Below, one piece after another: positions 16,453 through 22,710 of a stretch of 64,000 nucleotides of DNA; the stretch's first letter is position 1, and the number at the start of each line of letters is the position of its first letter. The translations under genes and the position numbers were made by a program. The DNA comes from Methylobacterium sp. J-078 (GTDB lineage Bacteria; Pseudomonadota; Alphaproteobacteria; Rhizobiales; Beijerinckiaceae), in assembly GCF_022829285.1 (NCBI RefSeq), contig NZ_JAKSYI010000052.1:1-64000 (forward strand). Reading direction: 5' to 3'. The notes under the pieces were generated by a model that had not been told where the DNA came from, did not search any database, and saw only the letters and a list, made by a program, of their open reading frames with translations.

Positions 16453-16956
16453 TCAGTCGCGGCCGTGGATGAGCAGGCCGAGGCCGTAGCCGAGCAGGCC
16501 GACCACGAGCAGCGCGGCGATGGGATGCTCGGCGATCTGGCTCGTGGCCTCGCGGCCCCCCTCGCGCAGGTAGCGGCCACCGTTCTCGTAGGCGTCCTCG
16601 GCCCGGTCGTAGGCTTCGCGGCCGGCGCTGCGGACGTAACGCTCACCGCGCTCGTAGGTGTCGCTCGCAGCACCCTGGGCGCGGCGCGCGCGGTCCTCGA
16701 CGTCGTCGGACCCAATCAGGTTGCCGACCGTATCGCGGACCTTGCCGCCGATGTCGCGGGCGGTGTCAGCGACGTGCTCGGCGGCGTCGCGCACGGTGTC
16801 CTTGGCCTGGCCGTAGAGGTTCTCGGCGGTGCCCTGCGCCTCGCGGGCGCGGCCCTCGACCGAGTCCCGCTTCGACCCGGTGAGGTCGCCCACCGCGCCC
16901 TGCACCTTGCCGCCGAGTTCCTTGGCGGCGCCGGTGATGCGATCCGTATCAACCAT
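16453..16956 (-). CDS. CsbD-type protein with tandem repeats and membrane anchor
   Basis: A 167-residue protein. The start 'VDTDRITGAAKELGGKVQGAVGDLTGSKRDSVEGRAREAQGTAENLYGQAKD' is a full CsbD domain. A second related module 'ARDIGGKVRDTVGNLIGSDDVEDRARRAQGAASD' follows, then charged repeats ('ERGERYVRSAGREAYDRAEDAYENGGRYLREGG') and a C-terminal helix 'PIAALLVVGLLGYGLGLLIHG'. It is built like the protein at 14620 and probably a paralogue. AGGAACAACGAC is the ribosome site. Confidence 0.82.
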   Translation of the reverse strand: MVDTDRITGAAKELGGKVQGAVGDLTGSKRDSVEGRAREAQGTAENLYGQAKDTVRDAAEHVADTARDIGGKVRDTVGNLIGSDDVEDRARRAQGAASDTYERGERYVRSAGREAYDRAEDAYENGGRYLREGGREATSQIAEHPIAALLVVGLLGYGLGLLIHGRD

Positions 16957-17013
16957 GTCGTTGTTCCTGTGTTCGTCGGGGATAGTGTTCGTGGGTGCGA
17001 CGCCTGACCGAAG

Positions 17014-17211
17014 CTACGGCTTAGAGGTGGTCTTCGGTTTCGCGTCGGACTTCGGTAATTTTTGCTGAGACTTGCCCTCGGCCTCGACTTTGGGGTCGCC
17101 GACCAACTTTCCGATGGCTTCCTTGATCGAGCCCTTGATCTTGTCGGACGTGTCGGTCGTCTTCTGCGCGTTCACGGAATGCTCTAAAGCCTGGGCGATT
17201 GACACACCCAT
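17014..17211 (-). CDS. CsbD family protein, short
   Basis: A 65-residue protein from the ATG at 17211 (a TTG at 17214 is the longest-frame start). 'TSDKIKGSIKEAIGKLVGDPKVEAEGKSQQKLPKSDAKPKTTSKP' is a shortened CsbD domain whose second half is replaced by a Lys/Ser/Pro tail. It is the fourth CsbD-like gene in this block. The truncation of the usual 'Q..G..K' half may mean a diverged paralogue. Confidence 0.72.
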   Translation of the reverse strand: MGVSIAQALEHSVNAQKTTDTSDKIKGSIKEAIGKLVGDPKVEAEGKSQQKLPKSDAKPKTTSKP

Positions 17212-17266
17212 CAAGTGGCCTGCCTATGCCGGCAAGCAATGATGCAGATGTACCAGTCAGGTAATT

Positions 17267-18727
17267 TTATTTGTTCGGTTGGGTTAACGGAAAGCCGTTG
17301 TCCCGGCCCCAGACGATGGCCTCGGAGCGCTTGTGCACGTCGAGCTTGCGGTAGAGCGACGCCGAGTGGTTCCGCACCGTGTTCTTGGACAGGTTGAGCC
17401 GCTTCGCGATGGCGTCGTCCCCGAGCCCCTGGCAGATCAGGTCCAGGATCTGGCGCTCACGCACCGAGACGTTCGGGACGATGCCGTCGGCGTGGTCGGC
17501 ACCCGGCCGGCGCAGGTTGGCGAGCTTCTCGATGAGGCCGCGGCTGAACCATGACGTGTCGGCCATCACCGCCTCGACGGCCTCGAACATCTCGCGCTCC
17601 GTGCGCTTACGCTCGGTGATGTCCTGTAGGACCATCAAGGCGTAGGTCTCCGAGCCGATCTCCACGCGCTCCGCCGAGGCCAGGCAATCGAAGTTGGTCC
17701 CATCCTCATGCTTGAGGCAGACCTCCAGGCCGAGCACGAAGCCCGTGCGCGCCACCGCCGACTCGAACTTGATCCGGGCGGCATCGTGGACCCAGAGTCC
17801 GAGATCGGCTGGCGAGCGCCCGGAGACCTTGTCGGCGCCGTAGCCAAACACCCGCGTGAAGGCCTCGTTGACGCCGGTGACGGCGAAGCCATCGGCGCGG
17901 GCCAGCAGGGTCGGCACCGGCGTCATGTTGAACGCTTTGGCGAAGCGCTCCTCGCTCTGGCGCAGGGCCGTCTCGGCCTTCCGGCGCAGGTCGAGGTCGG
18001 CGAAGGTGAAGAGCATGCACGGCTCGTCGCCCAATTCGATGGGCTGGCCGGCGACGATGACGTAGCGGCTGCCCCCGTCGGGCAGGTCGAGGCAGGCCTC
18101 CATCTGCGGGATGGTACCGCCGCTGTTGAGGCGCGAGATCGCGAGGTCCCGGCTGCGGGCCCCGGCCAGCACGTCGACCTCGTAGACGCTGCGGCCGATG
18201 ACGGCGTCGCGGGTGTAGCCGGTCATCTCCAGGAAGCCGAGGTTCACCTTGACGTGGCGCAGGTCCGAGAGCCGGCAGATCACCGCCGGGGCCGGGTTGG
18301 CGTTGAAGGTGGCCTCGAAGCGCTCCTCGGCCTCGAACTGGTCCGAGACGTCCTTGAGGATGAGGGCGAGGCAGCTCGGATTGCCCTCGCGGTCGGTGGC
18401 GACCAGGCTGCGAAGGGAGTGGACGAAGTCGACGTCCGGCCGGTCGGTCCGCTTCACGTCGACGATGACGTCGTGGAAGCGTTCGCCGGAGACGACGCGC
18501 TCCATCGGATACTGGTTCGGGGTGTGATTGTTGCGGTAGCGCAGGGCGAAGCGCTCGCGGTACGCGTCCACCGTCTCGCCGAGCTCGCCGACGCTATCCG
18601 CCCCGTGCATCGCGAGCGCGGCCTCGTTGGCGTAGGCGATGGTCTGGTCAGGCTCGACCAGGATCACGCCTTCGCTGAGGCCGGCGATGATCTGCCGGAG
18701 CTCATGCCTGTCGACGCCGACTGTCAC
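17267..18727 (-). CDS. Triple-PAS sensor/LuxR-type transcriptional regulator
   Basis: A 486-residue protein beginning at GTG 18727, which is correctly spaced from GGGAGGG; the frame's extension to 18787 reads through the promoter. It has three PAS domains: ~5-135 ('IIAGLSEGVILVEPDQTIAYANEAAL'), ~140-265 ('ATFNANPAPAVICRLSDLRHVKVNLGFLEMTGYTRDAVIGRS') and ~270-395 ('AFNMTPVPTLLARADGFAVTGVNEAFTRVFGYG'). A LuxR HTH follows at ~425-480 ('VRERQILDLICQGLGDDAIAKRLNLSKNTVRNHSASLYRKL'). No kinase or receiver is present, so it is a one-component sensor-regulator with unknown PAS ligands. It diverges from the EcfG-like sigma gene. Confidence 0.88.
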   Translation of the reverse strand: MTVGVDRHELRQIIAGLSEGVILVEPDQTIAYANEAALAMHGADSVGELGETVDAYRERFALRYRNNHTPNQYPMERVVSGERFHDVIVDVKRTDRPDVDFVHSLRSLVATDREGNPSCLALILKDVSDQFEAEERFEATFNANPAPAVICRLSDLRHVKVNLGFLEMTGYTRDAVIGRSVYEVDVLAGARSRDLAISRLNSGGTIPQMEACLDLPDGGSRYVIVAGQPIELGDEPCMLFTFADLDLRRKAETALRQSEERFAKAFNMTPVPTLLARADGFAVTGVNEAFTRVFGYGADKVSGRSPADLGLWVHDAARIKFESAVARTGFVLGLEVCLKHEDGTNFDCLASAERVEIGSETYALMVLQDITERKRTEREMFEAVEAVMADTSWFSRGLIEKLANLRRPGADHADGIVPNVSVRERQILDLICQGLGDDAIAKRLNLSKNTVRNHSASLYRKLDVHKRSEAIVWGRDNGFPLTQPNK

Positions 18728-18767
18728 CTGCCACCACCCTCCCCCTGCTTGGATCAAGCGAGGCCGT

Positions 18768-18793
18768 AACAGGCGAGTGCGGAGCACGGTTCC
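18768..18793 (-). promoter_or_regulatory. Candidate EcfG-type promoter of the triple-PAS regulator
   Basis: GGAAC (18793-18789) and GTT (18770-18768) on the minus strand are separated by 18 bases, i.e. GGAAC-N17-TGTT, the same form and spacing as the site at 8947. It lies 40-65 bases upstream of the GTG start, which fits a promoter recognised by the EcfG-type sigma encoded divergently. Confidence 0.4.
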
Positions 18794-18932
18794 AGTGAGT
18801 GGGAATGATTGGTTGGTATATCTGGATCATTGACGGGATCGTGAACGATCAGCCAAAACCGGACACGCATATTCTACCGTAGAGGGGCGGAAAGATCCGG
18901 TCGTCTCCCGGAAGAAGGTTGAATCTCCTCAC

Positions 18933-19604
18933 ATGTACTTAAGCATAATCTCCAACAGACCTTCGCAGGGCGAGGGATTGCCCCGCCATGTCCAGGATCT
19001 GCTCGGGCGGCAACTCGACGGGCTCATCCCACGAACGGACGCGGTCCACCCTGATACGCAGCTCGGCCAGGTGCTCCTTAGGCTTCGGGCCGCCCTGCGC
19101 GACACGGTGACAGAACAGGAGGGCATGAAGGCGTTCGGCGACGAGCTCATCGCGCTGGTGCCTCGACTTCGCCGCTTCGCCCTCGTTCGCACCGGCAACG
19201 CCGCGGAGGCGGACGACATGGTCCAGGCGACGCTGATGCGGGCCTGGGAGCACCAAGATCAGTACAGGGCGGGTAGCAACCTCGTCGCGTGGTTGTTCAC
19301 GATCCTGCGCAACACCCACCTGAACCAACGCAAGCGCCTGCGACGCGAGGTCGAGGACGTCGATGGGATCATGGCGGGGACACTGTCCTCGGCTCCCGAC
19401 CAGGAGCATCGGATTGCCCTGTTCGAGTTGCAAGCCGCTCTGGATGCCCTTCCCGAGGAGCAGCGCGAGACCTTGCTGCTGGTGACGGTGGATGGGCTTC
19501 GCCACGAGGACGCGGCCGCCATCCTGGGCTGTCAAGTCGGCACCATCAAGAGCCGCGGGAGCCGGGCGCGCGAACGCCTTGCCATGACCCTCGGCCTGAC
19601 ATGA
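18933..19604 (+). CDS. EcfG-like ECF sigma factor with in-frame NepR-like N-terminal segment
   Basis: A 223-codon frame. Residues ~65-223 are an ECF sigma factor of EcfG style: region 2 'ELIALVPRLRRFALVRTGNAAEADDMVQATLMRAW...NLVAWLFTILRNTHLNQRKR', the linker 'REVEDVDG', and region 4 'DALPEEQRETLLLVTVDGLRHEDAAAILGCQVGTIKSRGSRARERLA'. Residues ~16-60 ('LPRHVQDLLGRQLDGL...LGQVLLRLRAAL') resemble the two-helix core of NepR, the anti-sigma factor of EcfG. The ATG at 18933 has a poor ribosome site, while the in-frame ATG at 19125 (residue 65) has AGGAGG close by, so the sigma may also be made alone. Codon GC bias continues through the NepR-like part, supporting coding. Confidence 0.8.
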   Translation: MYLSIISNRPSQGEGLPRHVQDLLGRQLDGLIPRTDAVHPDTQLGQVLLRLRAALRDTVTEQEGMKAFGDELIALVPRLRRFALVRTGNAAEADDMVQATLMRAWEHQDQYRAGSNLVAWLFTILRNTHLNQRKRLRREVEDVDGIMAGTLSSAPDQEHRIALFELQAALDALPEEQRETLLLVTVDGLRHEDAAAILGCQVGTIKSRGSRARERLAMTLGLT

Positions 19605-19816
19605 CCGCGCCTGCCCTCGATGACGAAGGAGTCTTCCGCCCGTTCGATCCCGCGCCCCTTGCCGCCCAGGTCCATACCGCACTGGACAGCTATCTGCGGG
19701 ACCGCGCGCCCGACCAGCGGCTAGCATTCTGGAAGGCCGTCGCGCTCGGCTACGGAGGAAATTTCGAGAGCCTGGCCGGATTCCCGAGGCCGCTTCCCTC
19801 CGTGTCGTCGCCATAG
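19601..19816 (+). CDS. Small protein coupled to the sigma factor (71 aa)
   Basis: ATG 19601 overlaps the sigma stop as ATGA, so translation is coupled. The 71-residue soluble product has an amphipathic helical middle ('AAQVHTALDSYLRDRAPDQRLAFWKAVALGYGG') and a Pro/Ser tail; it has no membrane segment and no NepR signature. By position it could modulate the sigma factor, but nothing in the sequence proves this. I do not recognise the family. Confidence 0.6.
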   Translation: MTAPALDDEGVFRPFDPAPLAAQVHTALDSYLRDRAPDQRLAFWKAVALGYGGNFESLAGFPRPLPSVSSP

Positions 19817-20107
19817 CCGGCGATTGACTGCGCACCGATCAGCAATAACGCGACGCGCACTGCATTTTACCAAATCAGGACCTGCCAATTTGATGCATCT
19901 GCATCATTGAGCGATTTCGCGGCGGTCATATCTCTCCGACATCGCCGAGCGCGATGAAGCGAACGGCGAGCGATTTTCGAAGTTGTGCCGGACCACATAA
20001 GTCCCCCGATCAGGTCCGGCATGGCCGCAGGGCCGGGCGTCGTGCCGCTCCGGGCGCACGTCCGGCCCGTAGGCCATCTTTCACGACTGGCTATGGAGTA
20101 TCCTACG

Positions 20108-20314
20108 TTGGCCAATCCCGGCATGCCCGATCCCATCCCCGGTGGTGACATCCCATCGGAGATGCCGCCGCGGCCCTTTCCGGGCGAACGACCGCTCGGG
20201 CCGGACGAGCCATCCGCGCCCTACGAGGAGCCACCCATCGAGGAGCCGTTCGAACCTGGCATTGGTCCCGATCACCTTCCGGGGACACCGACGGACCCGG
20301 GAATCCGCGCCTGA
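20108..20314 (+). CDS. Small proline/glutamate-rich protein (68 aa)
   Basis: TTG 20108 lies 9 bases after GGAG, and ATG 20093 and ATG 20123 are in-frame alternatives. The product is acidic and proline-rich without a membrane segment ('EMPPRPFPGERPLGPDEP', 'YEEPPIEEPFEPG'), probably disordered. The protein at 1965 has a similar composition. It is followed after two bases by the next gene, so they are probably one transcript. The function is unknown. Confidence 0.55.
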   Translation: MANPGMPDPIPGGDIPSEMPPRPFPGERPLGPDEPSAPYEEPPIEEPFEPGIGPDHLPGTPTDPGIRA

Positions 20315-20316
20315 AC

Positions 20317-20526
20317 GTGGCGCTGCATGCCTACGAGGCGCGCGCCGTCCAGGAGGCAATCGAGTCCGGGATGGCACGTTCCGAACTCACGGCGATCCTC
20401 GACGGCCTTCGCGTGACGGAAGTCGTCCCGCCCTGCGAGGACGAACCACCAGAGGATTACGCGGCTCGGGCCACGGCCGAACTCATGGTCCGATACCTTG
20501 CCCAGGACGGTCTGCGACCGGTCTGA
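20317..20526 (+). CDS. Small hypothetical protein (69 aa)
   Basis: GTG 20317 starts two bases after the preceding stop. The 69-residue acidic product is helical ('YEARAVQEAIESGMARSELTAILDGLRVTEVVP' and 'EDYAARATAELMVRYLAQDGL'). There is no signal peptide or recognised domain. The tight spacing and the strong terminator after it support a two-gene operon. Confidence 0.55.
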   Translation: MALHAYEARAVQEAIESGMARSELTAILDGLRVTEVVPPCEDEPPEDYAARATAELMVRYLAQDGLRPV

Positions 20527-20539
20527 GAAACAAGCCAGG

Positions 20540-20573
20540 AAGGGGACCGGCACCTCGGAGCGCCGGTCCCCTT
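20540..20573 (+). terminator. 12-bp hairpin terminator
   Basis: AAGGGGACCGGC (20540-20551) pairs perfectly with GCCGGTCCCCTT (20562-20573) around the loop ACCTCGGAGC, 13 bases after the stop of the gene at 20317. This is the clearest terminator on the plus strand in this region, though only two Ts follow. Confidence 0.65.
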
Positions 20574-20603
20574 CGGCATGTCGATCCACCAGCGGAGCCT
20601 TCC

Positions 20604-20936
20604 ATGACGACCGTCAGGACCTTGATCCATGCCAGTTCCAACGACGACCGCTGGTTCCTTTGCCACGGTGACGATCCAGCGGACGTCTTCGTCTTCCACG
20701 AGCCGAACGGCCCATCCGGGGGGACGCCGGCTCGGATCGCGATCCCGGAGTTCCTCGCTTCCGACCTGGGTTCCCCGGAACGGCGCGGACTTCTCGCGAT
20801 GATCGGCTCGCTCGTCGAGGCTGGCCATTCGCCGTCATCGGCGGCGGCGCCGGAGCCCGGGGCCGCCGCGGCGGAACCTACGCCGGGCGAGGCCGTCTCG
20901 ATTCCCGATCCACATGGCGTCGTGCCCCAAACGTGA
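20604..20936 (+). CDS. Hypothetical protein, 110 aa
   Basis: ATG 20604 follows GCGGAGCC. The product begins with a compact beta-like module ('TVRTLIHASSNDDRWFLCHGDDPADVFVFHEPNGPSGG') followed by a helical part ('IPEFLASDLGSPERRGLLAMIGSLVEAG') and a Pro/Ala-rich acidic tail. The 'SSNxDRWxL' opening is one I associate with small conserved Methylobacterium/Bradyrhizobium proteins; the function is unknown. It is insulated from upstream genes by the terminator at 20540. Confidence 0.6.
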   Translation: MTTVRTLIHASSNDDRWFLCHGDDPADVFVFHEPNGPSGGTPARIAIPEFLASDLGSPERRGLLAMIGSLVEAGHSPSSAAAPEPGAAAAEPTPGEAVSIPDPHGVVPQT

Positions 20937-21121
20937 CGCAAGGATCTCCAGCGCGCCGCCAAGCCGGGAGAAAAGGGGCCAGGAACAACCCGACCGCGGG
21001 TGACCCCAGGCTTTGCCGTTCATGCTCGGTTCGATTAGATTGCGCGCGCTTGAGAGGGAGAGCGGCGATGGCACGGGTGCCGTCCGCATCCTCCGCAACC
21101 CCGATGGGAATACGCTAGGAC

Positions 21122-22243
21122 ATGGAATCAGCCGAAGCCTGGCGTCTGACCGACCGCCTCCAGGCCGAGCACGGCAAGGGTGATCCGTTCGCGGCCGCCA
21201 TCCGGGCGACACGCATGGCGATGATCATCACCGACCCGAGGTTGCCCGACAATCCCATCGTGTTCGTCAACGACGCGTTCTGCACGCTGTCGGGCTACGA
21301 CCGCGACGAGATCATGGGCACCAACTGCCGCTTCCTTCAGGGGCCCGACACCGACCGGGACGACGTCCGCCGCATCCGTGAGGCCGTCGAGGCGCGCCGG
21401 GACATCGCCGTCGACCTGCTGAACTACCGCAAGGACGGCACGCGGTTCTGGAACGCGCTCTACATGAGCCCCGTCGTCAACGAGGACGGCGAGCTCCTGT
21501 ACTTCTTCGCCTCCCAACTCGACGTCACCCATCGGGTCGACGCCCACCTCCAGACCCGGAACGAGAAGGCGGACGTCGAGCGCCAGGTGATCGAGCGGAC
21601 CCGCGAGCTCACCGAGGCGCTGGCCGCCAAGACCATGCTCGTCCACGAGGTCGACCACCGCGTGAAGAACAACCTGCAGATGATCTCCTCGCTGCTGGGG
21701 ATGCAGGCCCGGACCTTCACCGACCCCGACGCCCAGGAGAAGATGCGCCTGATGCTGGATCGCGTCGAGGCGCTGGGAACTGTGCACCGGCTTCTCTACG
21801 TGTCGGACGATGTGACCCGCTTCGACGTCGCCGATTGCGCCCGAGAGCTCGCGACCGAGCTGGTCCAAGCCAGCGGGCGTTCCGAGATCCGACTCAGACT
21901 GGAACTGGAATCCGTGGTGACGGCCGTCGACAAGGCGGCCCCGGTCGCGCTGATGCTGAACGAGCTCGTGACGAATGCGCTCAAGCATGCCTTCGCCGAC
22001 GGGCGTGGCGGCAAGATCGTCGTGGTCGTCGAACCGGACGGACCCGACGTCCGGCTAGAGGTCACCGACGACGGTACCGGGATGGCGGGCATCGCCGTCG
22101 ATCCCACGTCCTTCGGACAACGCTTGCTGCAGACGCTCGCACGGCAACTTGGAGCCAGCGTCGAGAGGCTCCCCGCCGAACTCGGCACGCGCGTCGTCGT
22201 CCGGTTCCCGAACGATGCGGTCGAGAAGGCGGCAGCGCGATGA
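21122..22243 (+). CDS. LOV-domain blue-light histidine kinase (HWE/HisKA_2 type)
   Basis: A 373-residue protein. The LOV domain (~22-140) has the flavin-adduct cysteine C69 in 'GTNCRFLQG', the ring motif 'NYRKDGTRFWNALYMSPV' and the flavin-sensing glutamine in 'FFASQLDVT'. After a helical linker comes the HisKA_2 dimerisation domain with phospho-acceptor H179 in 'VHEVDHRVKNNLQMISSLLGMQAR', then the ATPase domain ('LMLNELVTNALKHAF', 'LEVTDDGTGM'). It is a soluble photoreceptor kinase like those of Brucella and Erythrobacter. Its stop overlaps the ATG of the response regulator, so that regulator is the expected phospho-acceptor. Confidence 0.93.
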   Translation: MESAEAWRLTDRLQAEHGKGDPFAAAIRATRMAMIITDPRLPDNPIVFVNDAFCTLSGYDRDEIMGTNCRFLQGPDTDRDDVRRIREAVEARRDIAVDLLNYRKDGTRFWNALYMSPVVNEDGELLYFFASQLDVTHRVDAHLQTRNEKADVERQVIERTRELTEALAAKTMLVHEVDHRVKNNLQMISSLLGMQARTFTDPDAQEKMRLMLDRVEALGTVHRLLYVSDDVTRFDVADCARELATELVQASGRSEIRLRLELESVVTAVDKAAPVALMLNELVTNALKHAFADGRGGKIVVVVEPDGPDVRLEVTDDGTGMAGIAVDPTSFGQRLLQTLARQLGASVERLPAELGTRVVVRFPNDAVEKAAAR

Positions 22244-22710
22244 GGGAGCCGTTGCGCATCCTGATCGTCGAGGACGAGGCGCTGATCCTGATGCAGCTGG
22301 AAATGCTGTTCGAGGACGCCGGCCACGAGGTCGTGGGCACCGCCGTCTCGCAGGACGAGGCGGTCGCCCTCGCCGTGGAGACCAAGCCGGACATCGCCTT
22401 CGTGGACGTTCGTCTGAAGGGCGGCTCGTCCGGGATCGAGGCCGCGCGGGCGATGCGCGCGGTCGACGGCCTAACCATCGTGTTCATGACGGCGAACGTT
22501 CGCCTCCTTCCCGACGACCTCGACGGTGCGGCCGCCGTGATCCCCAAGCCGTTCTCCGAGAAGGTGTTCGGCGCGGCGCTTCCATTCCTTGAGGAATGCG
22601 TGCGGACACCCCCGCCGGGGATCGTCAAGCCGCCGGGCATCCGGCTGGCGCCCTGGTTCATGGAGCGGATCGGGCTTCGCGACGCCGAGTTCGGGGCGGC
22701 GCTTCCATGA
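22240..22710 (+). CDS. Single-domain response regulator, extended C-terminus
   Basis: A 156-residue protein whose start (22240) and stop (22710) both overlap neighbouring kinase genes as ATGA. The receiver domain has the acidic pocket 'VEDEAL' and phospho-acceptor D56 in 'DIAFVDVRLKGGSSG', the switch Thr in 'VFMTAN' and Lys in 'VIPKPFSE'. The sequence order is that of CheY-like receivers paired with HWE kinases. The ~35 residues after the receiver are not a DNA-binding domain. It is probably a phospho-relay node shared by the LOV and phytochrome kinases. Confidence 0.9.
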   Translation: MREPLRILIVEDEALILMQLEMLFEDAGHEVVGTAVSQDEAVALAVETKPDIAFVDVRLKGGSSGIEAARAMRAVDGLTIVFMTANVRLLPDDLDGAAAVIPKPFSEKVFGAALPFLEECVRTPPPGIVKPPGIRLAPWFMERIGLRDAEFGAALP

